Below, piece after piece: positions 1 through 14,149 of a stretch of 64,000 nt of DNA. Where the stretch lies: NCBI RefSeq assembly GCF_002878395.1, contig NC_061118.1, forward strand, positions 123,885,691 through 123,949,690. Direction: 5' to 3'. The position numbers and the translations under genes were made by a program. The first letter of the stretch is position 1, and each line of letters opens with the position of its first letter. Source of the DNA: Capsicum annuum (Eukaryota; Streptophyta; Magnoliopsida; Solanales; Solanaceae). The notes beneath the pieces were generated by a model. That model worked only from the letters and a program-made list of their open reading frames with translations. It was not told where the DNA came from and searched no databases.

Positions 1-1204
1 AGGAAACAGGTTACTTTAGTAGAAATACCCAATAGGACCTAAATACACGAATACAATTGTAATCAACAGTTTCCTACTAAAAAAGACAACCAAATTACGA
101 ATACCAATCCCATGACTTTGTAATACCACTACAAGAGAATCTAAGTATGATAATAGAAAATACAACCCAAAAGTCTAGATTAGTCAACAATTGTGTCAAA
201 AAAAACACAACAAAGATAGATAGAAATAGGCAACTCAAAACTCCAAGAGGTCACCCTATCTCCAGAAGATCAATACTACACAAACTCAACTCTGCGGCGG
301 CAACTATTACCTGAGTCTGCATAAAAGGGAACAAACATGTAGTATATGTACCAAAATAATGGGAACTCAATAGGCATCATCGATAGACAGAGCTAAATTA
401 TGATATAGATGATATAAAGCAAGATAATATCTTTAAGTCAAGGTACAAAATTAAACCTAAATTATCCTCATCATCACTGTATACAAAAATGATCAACCAA
501 AACAATAATATGTCATCTCATATTAATACACACCAATACCACCATATATAATGAGTAATTGATCCGGAAGCATAAAGCAACAATAATATAATTACAACCG
601 CATAAATACCAAGTTAATGTACATACATCTATTAGAGCATAAATTAAAGGACCTTACCACAACATATCATTTTACCGGGGATTACACCCAAAAGAACATA
701 TAGTAAAGAACCAATCATAGTGTCCTATACCATCGGAGAGTGTATCAAAAGATCAAATCATAAACATGTATAGATATATAAAAACTTTACATTAATCCAT
801 GGTTTCCCAAGTTTCACACCAACGGTCATTTTACAACATTCATAATCCTCATCAATTACCGTAACTGAATAACATTTACAAAAGTACTTAAAACCATAAT
901 CATATCACCATTTAGAAAACTATCTCATCGATTAACTTGATATATACAATACTATTAGCTAACTAATTCTTATTATTAAACTACTAATTCGTTAGTCATC
1001 AAAGGACCTTTAGTTATTAGCCCAACAATTTCTTACGTAATCATTAGTCATAGGATAATAACTAACCATTATTCCCTAATTAACCAACATCCAACATCTA
1101 GTCGGGCTTACTATTTAACCATAGGCACATTTAAATAATATCCATTTCTAATAATCATAATAGCACTATTCACCATCAAGAAAAGGCCACAAATTATCAT
1201 TATA

Positions 1205-1207
<3 letters not shown>

Positions 1208-1251
<44 letters not shown>
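1208..1251. repeat. (AT)n microsatellite
   Basis: About 21 uninterrupted AT units inside the E1 3' LTR. The matching site in the other LTR (near 10,640) has only a few AT-rich bases, so the run expanded after insertion. Confidence 0.95.
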
Positions 1252-1756
1252 CCATTAACATCTTTTAGTAGCTAGCGTCGTTAATATACAAATCCTAAGT
1301 TACTTGGCATCATAACTTAGTCATCAACTTCATTAATCATTACACACACTAATCTATTATTACCCTTAGCCACGTAATAACCACAATTGCTAGTTAACAT
1401 ATTTCTACCAAACAAGATTCGCTAACAAGAATTCTGAAGTTCAAGTCATCAAGTAAGATAGTCACTTAGTAGTCAACTAGTCATCACGTAACTCACTTAG
1501 ATATACAATATTACTTAATTAATCCATTATCCCATGCTATCTAAATTCACTACGTGAATCCTCCAATGCCACACAATATCCCATTTATCAACTTGTCCTA
1601 ATTCATTATTTGACATATACTACTTCTCTTTACTCTAGCAATAACTACACCATATAACAAGTGATTATTATCAAATAATTATAGCCAACATCCCCATATT
1701 AATCTGAAAAGGCATAATCATACTTAAATATATACATACACATGTTTACTATACAC

Positions 1757-2190
1757 AACATCAATATATATCCTCCGGACTTACCGGACATCATCATAAC
1801 ATCAATATATCCTATGGATTTACCAGGATTCATCATATCATCAATATTCCTTTGAACTTATCGGGCATCATCATAACATTAAAGTATCCTCCAAACTTAT
1901 CGGGCACCACCATATCATCAATATATCCTCCAAACTTATTGGGCATCATCAGGATATCAATATATCCTTCGGACTTATCGAGCATCACCATATCATAAAT
2001 ATATCTTCTAGACTTATTAGGCATCATCATGCCATCAATATATTCTCCAAACTTAGAGGGTATCATCATAATATCAATATATACTACAGACTTATCGGGT
2101 ATCATCATATCATCAATATATCCTGTAAACCTACCAGGCATCATCATAATATCAATATATGCTCTGGACTTACTAGGCATCATCACACAT
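1757..2190. repeat. 39-40 bp tandem array in the E1 3' LTR, about 11 copies
   Basis: Each unit contains a form of ATCAATATATCCTCC followed by a form of ACTTATCGGGCATCATCAT. Because many units are 39 bp, the minus strand is open for 131 codons (1833-2228) with a 13-residue period of the type MMPDKFGGYIDDM. That ORF is a by-product of the repeat, not a gene. The 5' LTR carries only about three units at the matching place (11,205-11,325). Confidence 0.9.
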
Positions 2191-3740
2191 ATATAAGCAA
2201 TCCAATCAATAGTAAATGCAAGCCCCACGAGGGATAGAGTGAATGAAAAGTAAGGAAAGATATATCATCGTAGCTCATCATTCATTATCAACACAATATA
2301 TTAATAGGTGCATGAACTAGTATATCAATATGGTATGAACACTCACTACTTTATCGGGTTTAACACAATAATTAGATTTTCAAGTACAACCCTTAATTAA
2401 ATTCTCTAGAGCCCCTCTTTATTTTCATGATTCACATAATTAGCATAAAAGGATCTTTAGCACAAACATTACTTTAATCACTAAGCTTGAACAAAATATG
2501 ACTGACAATACACTCCAAGGCTCACAGGTAGTTTAGTCGATGAAGTAAGTAATAACATAGTCATTTGTTCAATATATAAGACAATTCATTAATATCTAGG
2601 CATTATAAATAATATATCAACCAACCATGCACATCATTTCCAATACCAACATCATGAATAAACCATATACTTGGGTTGGCCATCATATTACCAAAGAAAT
2701 ATTCTAAGCATTCAACTAGTATCTAGGTCACGAATGAAACTACATCGTCCAGACATAAGGTGGGTTAAGTTCCGCTTCTAATAATCTAAATTCCTCTTTA
2801 AGTTCCTCTTTAAGTTCAACTTCTACCTGGAACTAAGCTACATGGCCTAAGTTATCTCGTAGAGGTTTATTATTCTGCACTAGTCCTATGGTACTATTCT
2901 TCCACAAGTATTACTCTGAATTCATCAAAAGCTAAAGGGGCAATTTCCACAACTACGCACAACTAAGGTCAACTTACTATTTTGTATGAGTGACAAGGTC
3001 TCTTCCATCTAACTAGAGAAACTAGAGCACTCTTATGCTATTAATGAGATAACAAGTCCAACTAACCAAGATTCTAGGCGATAAGTAAAGTATTACACTT
3101 TATGAGTTCAATAGCCTAAGTGGCTCAACTAATCCCAAACATTACCATCTACCACTTCAGCACCTAAAATCCCACCCATTCTTATCAATATGTCAAAGTC
3201 ATACTATGATAAAGCTCAATCTAACAAGAAGTAATCCTAACCTACCTCGAATCCAAATATAACTCACTAACCGATAACCTTCACTTTCTCTTTCTTTGAA
3301 GCTTCTTCAAAGGGACAAGCTATAAAAAAACCCAATCTATGCATTGTTACGAGAACATCAATATCCATGTTTTACCACTATGCTTTGGGTCCCAAATTAC
3401 ACCAAAAACCCCAAGTGGGTCCCACTTATAAAAAATAAGTTTCCAAGATCAACCCATTATTCAAATGCTATTAGGGAATTATATACCTTAAAAATTGGTG
3501 TCGATCAAGCATATTTGGGCTAAAATAAAGCCTCAAGCCATTTGGGTTTGGGCGAAATAATCAAGAATTTAACACTATAAATGAATGATTCATAACTTAG
3601 ATTCGATGTTAATCATGAATATGCAAGTTATTCAAGCTCCCAATCAACACCCAAGACTCAAATTCGGGGACTACACACTCTATTAAGGTTTATGGAACCC
3701 AAGGCAAGAGAGAAATGGCCGATTCTCGACCAAAAAGGCA

Positions 3741-3748
3741 TTTAAATA
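3741..3748 (-). promoter_or_regulatory. Candidate TATA box of the E1 3' LTR
   Basis: TATTTAAA on the minus strand, kept in the other LTR copy at 22,292-22,299 within a conserved block. It lies about 550 bp inside the LTR from its minus-strand start, a plausible U3 position. The assignment rests only on sequence and conservation. Confidence 0.4.
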
Positions 3749-4339
3749 CCCCTTCCCAGTGCTCGGTTCAAGAAATTGCAGACACGCAGGCCGTAATCGC
3801 GAGAATCCTTGATATGTTTCGTCCAATGCCTCAAGATGCATCTGGAATCCAATATGAGCAAACAAATTATGCAATCACACTGATTTTTACATTCTAGACG
3901 TGTTGGCAAAGTCCAATTTTCCATCCAAGGCCATTTTGACTAAATATGGGGCCTGCACCTAAATTTTTAATTTATTAACTTTCTAACCAGTAGGTCGAAA
4001 TGAGTTTGGGTGTAGCAGGACCCAAACCAAAGGTCTATCCAACATGAAATAAATATTTTGGAGCTGCTAACCTAGTCAAAATTCACATATGATATCGTTT
4101 TACTAAGGTTTTTGCTCGAAACCATTTGTAACCATCAAAGACTTCTAACAAGGGAAATGGTTCTAAAAACCAAATAGACTACCTGGTCACTGAACTATCA
4201 GTTCCAACAAGTCATAAATGACTTGGGAAAGTTATAGAAAAGCTCTAATAGAGAAAATAAGAAGAATCACGAGAAATAACCTGAAGTGTTGTTACAAAAT
4301 CCACCACTAAGGAACTTTTATCCCTAAAAATTAAAGTTT

Positions 4340-7300
4340 GAGAAAATACCTGAAGTATCAAACATGTATGGACACTAGGCTCACATATCGCTCTAGATAT
4401 CCAAAGTGGCCTCCTCCACTGGGTAGTTCTTCCAATGAACCATAGTTATAGGAATCTCTCTCATACGTAACTATCTCATATCACTAGCCAAAATAAGCAT
4501 GGGTTCCTCCACAAAGGTCTACTTCTCATCTAACTAGACTGAGTCCCACCTAAGCACATGAGACGAATCAAGAATATACTTTCGTAACATAGAGATATGG
4601 AAAACTGGATAAATAGTAGCGAAATCTGGAGGCAATGGTAACTCATAGGCCACCTCGCCGACTGTGTGAAGAATATAAAAATGATTAATATATCAAGGAC
4701 TGAGCTTGCTCTTCCTTCAGAACCTTACTACACTTCTCATGGGAGAAACACGAAGGAACACACGATCACTAACTCCGACTATCAAGGCATGGAGCTTACG
4801 ATCAGCATAGACCTACTGCCTACTCTAGGATGCTTTCAGCCTATCCTGAATCACCCTAACTCTATCTAATGAGTCCTGAAGCAAATTTATACCACGAGTT
4901 CTCACCTCAGAGGTTTCAAACCATCATATCAGATAATGATATCTCCCTCCATACAAAGCCTCATAAAACACCATCTCAATACTCGAATGATAGTTATTAT
5001 TATATGCAAACTCTGCCAATGCCAAGTGTCGATCCTTCTATCCTCCAAAGTTCATAACACATGCTCAGAGCATATCCTCAAGTACCTAAATAATTTGCTC
5101 AAACTCACTATCTATCTATGAATAAAAAGTTGTACTCAAATCCACTCGACTACCCTACTCCTATAATGCTCTAAAAAATTGTGAAGTAAGCATAAAACCA
5201 CATCCTGATATGATAGAAATAGGCACCCCATGCAAATGAACTATCACCCACATATAAATATGGGCTAATGTTTTAGCATGGAAGGTCATCTGAATAGGAA
5301 TAAAATATTCCAAATTGGTTAAATGATCCACAATAACTCTAATACCATCATGACCACAGAAAATATGAGGCAAACTACGAACGAAGTCTATAGTAATTTG
5401 CTCCCATTTCCACTTGGAAATGGGCAACCTCTGAGTCAATCCTCCAGGATGCTGATGCATGTCCTTGACTAGCTGACAACATAGGGAACAATCAACAAAG
5501 TTAGCCATATCTCTCTTTATACCATCCCACCAGTAATGCTGCCTCAAATATCTAGACATCTTAGATATTCCAGGATGAATATATGTTTTTAGCTATGACA
5601 CTCATAAAGAATCGACTGAATCAAGTAGTCAAGTCGGGGAACAAATATACGACCTAGAATCTTAAAATACCCTTGAATTCAATAGCGTGCCTCCCAGACT
5701 CACCACTGGTCACGGAGGAAGCAAAGCCTACTATCCTCATACTGACGATCATGAATTGTTTTGAATAGAAAGGACCTCGCCTCCACATAAGCCAAAATTC
5801 TCCCAGGATTCAAAATATAAAGGCAAACCATCAAATTGGCTAAGGACTCAATGCCCGTGTCGTAGGCCTCTGAGAAACTGATATGCATGCCAAGCTATAC
5901 ATACTCACTACCTTACAAATCAAGGAATTAGCTACCATACTTTCCTTACCCTAATGATACAAGATAGAAATGCCATAGTCCTTTAACAACTCCACTGATC
6001 TACACTGGCAAGCATTAAGCTCTTGCTAGGTCATAATGTGCTGAAGGCTTTGATGATCGGTAAAAATCTTACAATGCACTCCATAAAAATAATGGCTCCA
6101 AATCTTGAGCACGAAAACTATCATCGCCAACTCTAAATCATGAGTGGAGTTGTTTCACTTATGCAATTTAAGATTTCTAGAAGAATAAGCACTGAAAGAC
6201 CCTACTGTATCAAAACACAACTAATACCAACACCCAAATTGTCATAAAACATGGTGAACCTCTCACCCTCAACATGAAGAGCTAACACTAAAACTGAATT
6301 AAGACAATCATTTAGCTTTCCAAAGCTCAACTCTAACTCCTCAAACCTTTGAAAAGGAACTTCCTTCCAAATCAATTTAGTCATTGGGGCTAAAAAAGTA
6401 GAAAATCTCCCAACAAAGTGCCTGTAATAACCAGCCAAACTGATGAAACTGGAAACCTCAGTTAAAGACGTAGGCCTAGCTCAATAATGAATTGCCACAA
6501 TCATTGTTAGGTCTACCATGATACCGATTATTGATACCATTTGTCCAATAAATGACACTTACTTAATCCAAAACTCAACCTTAGAGAACTTGGAAAAAAG
6601 CACATGATCTCACATGGTCTGTAACACCATCCTCAAATACTATGCATGCTCCTCACTACTCCTCAAATACACAAGAATTTCATCAAGGAACACTATGATG
6701 AAAGAGTCTAGATAGGGTTTAAACAAACTGTTCATCAAATCCTTGAACGCAGTTGGGGAATTAGTCAATCCAAAAGACAACCAAAAACTCATAATGACCA
6801 TAACGGGTTTTGAAAGCTATCTTCGGGATATCCTCAGCCCGAATCCTTAACTGATGATAATCAAACATGATAAATCTTTGAAAACGCGGCTACACTTTAA
6901 AGCTGGTCGAACAAATCATCGATGTGGGGCATAGGATAATGGTTCTTCATCATCACCTTATTAAGATGACTATAATCAATACGCATACAAATGGAACCAT
7001 CTTTCTTTTTCACAAACCATATAGGAGCTCCCTACGTGGATTTACTCAGTCTAATAAAACTCTTACCAAGAAGATCACTTTAGCTCAGTAGGATCCATAC
7101 GGTAAGGTGCCATAAAAATAGGTCGAGTGCCAGGCTAAAGGTCAATAGTGAACTCAATCTCACAGTCAGGGGGAATACTAGGCAGGTCGATAGGGAACAC
7201 ATCAAAAAACTCATAAATAATAGGAGAGTTAAGAGACGGACTCTCTACATGAGTATCATACATATAAGTAAGAGAAGACTAGCAACCCTATGATATATGT

Positions 7301-7620
7301 CTTATAGCATAAACATAAGAAATAATCATCATCAGCTCGCGACTAACTGCTCCCTACCATACCACTGGGGGTATGCCGGGCATGGCGAAGGTAATGGTCT
7401 TGGCAAAACAATCCATGACTGCATGATAGTGGAATAACTAGTCCATGTCTAGAATCACATCGAAGTCCAATATTTCTAGAATAAGAAGATCAACATAAGT
7501 ATCAACATCACTAACTATCACAACACATGATCTTAATACTCTATCCACTACTTAAAAATCACCCAATCGTGGTGCATAATAATCAAATATATAACAATTA
7601 GTGGATTTGGGATCAAATAA
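4340..7620 (-). pseudogene. E1 pol remnant: protease, reverse transcriptase, RNase H, integrase
   Basis: Domains run right to left. The protease C-terminal part is at about 7,380-7,560, with an LDFDVILDMD motif whose next codon is a stop. RT starts near 7,030 with a [17 protein letters not shown] motif. The catalytic YxDD box near 6,671-6,700 reads FLDEILVY, so the second Asp is Glu. RNase H is at about 6,200-6,440. Integrase includes 5,161-5,559 with a CSLCC zinc-binding pair and the first catalytic Asp (TIDF). The usual SDRG motif reads SGCG, so the second Asp is lost. The integrase core continues to about 4,960 (EFAYNN-like motif). Many stops and frameshifts break it. In intact relatives this polyprotein copies the element RNA and integrates it. 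Confidence 0.8.
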
Positions 7621-7689
7621 AGCAAGAACTGACTCATGGCACACCAAAATCATAGCTGTATCTATAAAATCCAAAGTCTCAATCTTAGG

Positions 7690-9144
7690 TCTAGCAGGTA
7701 TTGCATATAACTGACCACGCTCACCACCTGGCTGGGTACTTAATCGACCTCCTATTATGCTTACATGTGTACTACCTTGAGCACCCTGATAACCATCCTT
7801 TCAACCTTGTGAACCACCCTTACTTGAGGGATTAAGTGCCCTAATAGAAGTAGGATCCTGGATTGAAACAATCATCAACCCATGACTAGGGCAATCTCAT
7901 AATAAATAACCAGGAAATCCACAAGAAAACCAAAAATCATAGATCCAGGTGATCCAGTGTAACCACCATGTCTAGCATGGCCTGTAGACAAACCTCTCAA
8001 AGACTGATCACTGCCCTTACCAGGACGACCACTAGTACTAAACTTAACTCTATTAGTAGTTTGAAGATCTTTCTGAACTCGTCGACAAGTTTGACTTTAA
8101 GGTTGAAAAGATGGACGCGAAGGATACCCAACATAAGAACTACCACCTCTGAATTGGGAACTTCTATAGTTCACACCAAATCTGCCTTGGTACTTGGGTC
8201 ACTTATCACGGCCCTCAAAATGCATGTCCTACATCACTCTAGCATGATCTAAAAACTAAGTAAAGGTCCTACCCGCAAAAACTAGACTTTGATTCACCAT
8301 CAAAATAGAGAGTCTGAGTCCCCTCGTAAAGCAAAAAGTTATGTCATACCTAGAATCCAAAATAGAAGTCGCATGCCTAGACAACTTTTGGAAATGGGCT
8401 TCATACTCAGCGAATGTCATAGAACCCTGTTCCAATCTGGAACTCATCCCTCAATAGATATCTAAGGTTGTACGACATATATTTCTCCAAGAACATCTCA
8501 ATGAACTAAGTCCATGATAGAGGAGAAGATTCAATGGACCTAGAACTCATAAAATCTCTCCACCAGTTTTGAGCAAACAAATCCAACTGAAATATGGTAT
8601 AATCCACACCACGAGTTTCAACAAGGCCTAATCTACTGAGCCTATCCTCACAAGCAATAAGAAAATCAAATGCATCCTCTACAAGAGTACCAAAAATCCT
8701 AGAAAAAGTCATCCTAAAAAACTATCGAGCATTTTCTGCTCCTCAGTAGACATAGAAGGCTGGGTCACTAAAGGTTGAGTGACAATCGATTGAAAAATTA
8801 CAGGCATAAGAGAAACCTCAAGTCTAGAAGTTGTAGCTGCAGGATAAACTCCTACCCCAGTATTCTACACACCAAAAACAATACCCAACAGCTGAACCAA
8901 GGCTATTCTAAGCAAAAAAAAAAAGAGAATAAAACCTGGTGAAGCCTAGGCTGGTCCCTGATCCACTGTTAGTTATGGCAGAGGAATCTCTAGCTCAGGT
9001 GCAGAAATAGGTGTATGGGGTAGGTGGCCCATCCTGCTCCCTAATGGGGGACAAAACACAAAGCTATCCTCGAACAGGAGTAGGATCCCTAGGATTAGTC
9101 TCGGGACCCTCCTCAAGTATAGTTGTAGCACATGTCTTGGGCAT
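7690..9144 (-). pseudogene. E1 gag remnant
   Basis: Gag would form the particle that packages element RNA. The probable start is the MPKT methionine at 9142-9144. The retrotransposon gag core is visible at 8,506-8,712 (QLDLFAQNWWRDF) and 8,256-8,447 (LEQGSMTFAEYEAHF), the typical Del gag signature. A degenerate CCHC zinc knuckle lies near 7,885-7,925, where its cysteine and histidine positions are only partly kept. Frame changes and stops separate the pieces. It sits just downstream of the primer binding site and upstream of pol, as expected. Confidence 0.75.
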
Positions 9145-9326
9145 CTGCAAAAGAATAAATTCATGAAAATATACTATAAACAAACTCAGATTCTTAGAAT
9201 GATATGAGTGAAAGAAGTGAAGGACTCTTAAGAATGTCCTATAGCCTCCCAAAGATAGGAAACAGACGTCAATGTTTTGATCCATAGGACATTTGCTCTT
9301 ATACCGATAATACTAGTTAAATCTAG

Positions 9327-9338
9327 GCTCTAATACCT
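9327..9338 (-). other. Primer binding site of E1 (tRNA-Met type)
   Basis: On the minus strand it reads AGGTATTAGAGC, two mismatches from the plant initiator tRNA-Met primer site TGGTATCAGAGC. It lies three bases inside the inner end of the 5' LTR, which places both the LTR boundary and the orientation. Confidence 0.75.
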
Positions 9339-9341
9339 ATT

Positions 9342-11503
9342 TATCACAACCCAATTAATGAGTCATGAGGGCACATACTAACACCCACAAGTAGGTAAGC
9401 CAACATTGTAACCAAGAGCTAAGATAATAGGTTACATTGGAAGAAATGCACAATCGGGCCAAAATACACGAATACAATTATAATCAATAGTGTTCTACTA
9501 AAAAACACAATCAAACTATGAATATCAATCCCACTAACTAGTAATAATAGTACAACAGCATCTAAGTATGATAGTAGAAAATACAACCCAAAAGACTTGA
9601 ATAGTCAACAATTTTGCATGGAATACAAAAGAATGAACAATGATAGAGGGAAATAGGTTACCCAGAATTCCAAGAGCTCACCCATTTTGTGGAAGATCAA
9701 CACTGCACATACTCAACTTAGCAGCAAAAACTAGTACTCGGGTCTGTACCAAAAAGCTACAGAAGTGTAGTATGAGTACGAAAAAAATAGGTACTCAGTA
9801 GGCATCATCGATTGACTACATGAAATTATGATATAAAAATGATATAAAGTAAGATAATATCTCTAAGTCAAGGTACATAATTGAACCTGAATCATCCTCA
9901 TCATCACTGTATGAAACAAATGATCAACCAGAACAATAATACGACATCTCATATCAGTACAAACCAATACCATCATATATAATGGCTAATTGATCCTAAA
10001 GCATAAAACAACACTAATATTATTACAACTGCATAAATATCAAGTTAACGCACATACATCCATGTGAGCATAAAGTAAACGAACTCACCATGGCTTTCTA
10101 TACCACCATGGAGTACACCCAAAATAGCACATATTAAATAATCCTTCACGGCATCCCATAACATCTGAGAGTGCATCAAAATATCAAATCATCAATGTAT
10201 ATAGATATATAACAAATTTCTCATTAATCCATGGTTTCCCATATTTCACACCAACGGTCATTTTCCAACATTCATAATCCTCATCAATTACTACAATTGA
10301 AATACATATACCAAAGTGCTCATAACAATAATCATATCACCATTTAGAAATCTATCTTATCAATTTATTCGATCTACACACTACTATTAGCGAACCAATA
10401 GCCATTATTAAACTACTAATTCTCAAGTCATCAAAGTACCTTTAGTTATTAGCCCAATCGATTCCTTAGATAATTATTATTCATGAGATAGTAACTACCT
10501 ATTATTCCCTAATTAACAAACATCCAACATCTAGTTGGGCTCACTATTTAACCATAGGCGCATTTAAACAATACCCATTTCTAATCGTCATAATAGCCCT
10601 AATCACCATCATGAAAAGGCTACAAATTATTACTATACTCTTACATATCTAACCATTAACATCTTTTAGAATCTAGCATCACTAATATACAAATCCTTAA
10701 TTGATAGCTAATCGACATCATAACTTAGCCTTCAATATAATTAATCATCACCCATACTAACCTACTATTAACATTATCCATATAACAACCACAATTTCTA
10801 GTTACCATATTTCTACTAAACAAGGTTCACTAACTAGAATTCTAGACTTCAAGTCATCAAGTAAGATAGTTACTGAGTAGTCAACTAGTCACCACATAGT
10901 TTTCTTAAATAAATAGTATTCCTTAATTAATCCATTTACCCAATGCTATCTAAATAAACAACGTGAACCTCAAATGTCACATAATATCCTATTTACCAAT
11001 TTGTCCTAATTCATTATTCGGTATATACTACTTCTATTCACTATTCAACTCTAGCAAGAACCTTACCGCTTAACAAGTGATTAGTAAAAAAAAATTATAT
11101 CCAACATCCCAAGATTAACATCATATCTTCAAACCATATACGGATGTATTCTTATAAAGGCATAATAATGCTTAAACATATATATACACATGTTTATCAT
11201 GCGTAACATCAATATATATCCTCCGAACTTATCGAGCGTCATCATAATATCAATATATCCTCCATATTTATTAAAAATCATCATATAATCAATATATCCT
11301 CCGAACTTAACAGAAATCATCATACATTTATAAGCAATAAAAAATAGTAAATGCAAGCTCCACAAGGGAAAGAGCAAAAGAAATGTAAGGAAAGACATAT
11401 CATTGTACCATATCATTCATTATCAACTCTATATATTAATAGGTGCATGAACACGTATACCCATATGGTATGAACTTTCACTACTTTACTGGGCTTAACA
11501 TAA
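9342..11503 (-). repeat. 5' LTR of E1, first part (left of the E2 insertion)
   Basis: Homologous to the E1 3' LTR from before the window start to about 2,365. On the plus strand it begins TATCACAACCC, a one-base variant of the common TGTCACAACCC terminus, next to the primer site. It stops at the E2 target site CATAA (11499-11503). Its 39-40 bp tandem array has only about three units (11,205-11,325). Confidence 0.85.
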
Positions 11504-13741
11504 TGTCATGATCCAAGGCTACCCCCTAGTCGTGAGAACAGTGCTTACGGTCATAAGTTACGATAATCTAACCAATGAGCTGGTACCTGCTTTGAGTACT
11601 GGATAATATACTAATAACGAACATGTGTAAAAACCACTATATAAACCCATAAGGTTCAAATACTTAAAATATAATTTAAATCATAAGTCTAAATGTCAAA
11701 TGACATACTGAAAAGAATAATCAAAGACTAATTATCTGAATGACTAAAAACATCTAAAAGCATCTAACTGACTAAAGAGCTGATGGGATAGGCCCCAACT
11801 AAGTCCAAAGTAAACTAACTAATAAAGATTTACTGAACTACTAAAATAACATCACAGGTCCTCAACATATGAGGACTCACCATAACTGTTGCTGCTGATA
11901 GGCTTAATTGTCTAAGCATGATCAGAAAACTGAGCATCCAAGCCTATATATAAGACATCATAACACAAAGAGAAGTATGTAATAAGTACTTTAAATATAC
12001 TATTATATGAGATGAGTTTAGGCTGAAATACTTAGGTTCATGTGCATGAAATAATGACTAACTGAATAGCATTAGATAACTGATGCACAAATTTGTGAGA
12101 GTTGTAAAATTTGAGAATTGATGACAAAGCATATAACATGATACTAAAATAGTCTATAAACTGAAATACTAAAATTTGGTAACTGAATAACTGATGAACT
12201 ATATGCTATGGTCAAGCAAACCTAAACTAAATTTTGTACTGAAGACTAAACTGAGACTGTTGGAGGTACCATCTAACCAACATGCCCCAATCTGATCAAA
12301 GTAGGGTCCAACCTGTAACCCCAGTTAGAAGGGTGGCAGTACCATGCCACGAGTACTAACAATGGCTATGTGGATCCACTAAAATAATGTCCTAAAGGAC
12401 TAATGAGTCACCCTCATCTAGAACATGATCTAATAAGATATATGTTACCCTCAACTAGCAGGTAAACACTTTATCAACCCTTAACTGGAAGGTTGATATC
12501 TCTAACCTATCCTGGCTATGTAATTTGGAACTAAGGGACTTCTACTAAAAGTCACACCCTCTACTTGTAGGTGAGCCTCCATCGTTTGGTTTGCTCGGTG
12601 CTAAATCCTACTCCTAACTAAATGAAACTGATTATTGGGCTGAAGTAATCTTAATTGAGAAAACAATAGATCATGGTACTATCTGAATGACAACACTATT
12701 GTTTTATCTGAAATCATTTTGAACATAGTAAAATTATGTAAATAGCTAAGTATCGGTGTTCATAACCCTCCAGCACTGAATGAAAATATCAATAAGGACA
12801 TATGAATCTTTAGAAAATCCTAATAAAGGATCATTGCTCAAAAACCAATATTTAAACATTTCATAAAACACATCGGAGTCATGAATTTAAGCATGGGAAT
12901 GGGTAAAGCAGGTAATTGAAAACATAGTTACAATATTAAAATCATGTATTTAGGAATTAATATGGGGATTTCAATAATCAAATGATAAGGGCTCATTCAA
13001 TTGATAAACACTTGTAACATAAATTTTAATCAAAATCAATAACAAATTCAAGGAGACAATTCATCATAAACATGTAAAAACTCATAATTTGATATCAAAA
13101 AGGGATTCTAGGACTCCATGGGTGAAAAGGGTCATGGATGAACATCACACATACCTTAAATCTTTAAGCTTGAAAGAGAAATACAACCTTGATGCTTTTC
13201 TTGAAAGTTCTTAAATTTGGAAACTTAATTTCTTGGTTTTCTTGAAGAGAAAAGAATGAAATTGATGAACTTGGGGGATGATTAGGGTTTGTTTTGAGAG
13301 GAAAATTGGGGGGAAATGGGCATATAATGACCTAACCAACATTTTAATTCATGTTTTTATGAATTGGATTGAGGGGAAAAGACTCGATTACCCCTCAAAG
13401 AATTAAATTTACAACTAGAATGTAGATTAGGGATTCACCATAATGCGATGATGAGATCATCGTTATACCCATCATAATGTGCCACTATCGTGTTAAGGTT
13501 CTGGAATCAAAATCCAAACACGACCCAATCCTCATCCATAAAATCCAAAACTACCCTGAGACATGCTCCTTACACCCCTGAACATGAATTAACTTAAAAA
13601 CCTACATCTTGGGGTCAGGAAGACCCATTTAAAAATCTTTGAAGTCTAAGTCCCCAACACTTAATGAAATTTTCAAGCTTTAAGCCTCTTATGCATGCAA
13701 CTAGGAGATGAACTGAGCTAAGAAAAGTACAGGGTATTATA
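11504..13741 (-). repeat. 3' LTR of E2
   Basis: It matches 18680-20926 along its length. It opens on the plus strand with TGTCATGATCC and closes with GGTATTATA, where the sister copy reads GGCATTGCA. The closing CA has therefore decayed in one copy. Confidence 0.88.
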
Positions 13742-13742
13742 A

Positions 13743-13757
13743 TATCTCCCCCTTGGG
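13743..13757 (-). other. Polypurine tract of E2
   Basis: On the minus strand CCCAAGGGGGAGAT lies directly upstream of the 3' LTR. This is the expected place and composition for the plus-strand primer of reverse transcription. Confidence 0.7.
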
Positions 13758-14149
13758 TTTATTCATTCTCAAATTAGACTGATTAAGTTGAGACTACTTG
13801 GGGAAACTGAGATCATATACTGATTATGCATAACTAAGAACATGATTACATAACTGAGCCTAAAATATGATACATGACTGAACTGATTTCGTGAATGCAT
13901 GCAGACGCATGATAATAATTATATAGCTAGAATTAAGAATGGAAAAGAGACAATCTAAGGAAAATTATTACCTTAAGATGAGTCTGAGTTTACAAAGAAA
14001 AGATGAGGGTACTAGTTATGCATATCTGCTTTTGCTTCCCAAGTGGCTCCCTCAATGGACTGATTTTACAAAAGAACTTTAACCAAGGGAACTTTTTTAT
14101 TCCTTATTAAACGAATCTGAAAATCAAACATCTCGACTTGAATTTCTCT

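Larger units (their letters stand above)
1..4296 (-). repeat. 3' LTR of E1 (outer end cut by the window)
   Basis: It aligns over its whole length with 9342-11503 followed by 20927-22915. The inner end is set by the point where the two copies stop matching: both read TTACA there (4292-4296 and 22911-22915), so on the minus strand the LTR begins TGTAA. It contains an AT microsatellite and a 39-40 bp tandem array that differs in length between the two LTRs. The ORFs in this stretch are not genes. Confidence 0.85.

Noticed and set aside
1833..2228. 131-codon minus-strand ORF with a regular 13-residue period
   Set aside because: It follows from a 39-bp tandem repeat in an LTR; the sister LTR has only about three units and a shorter, different frame.
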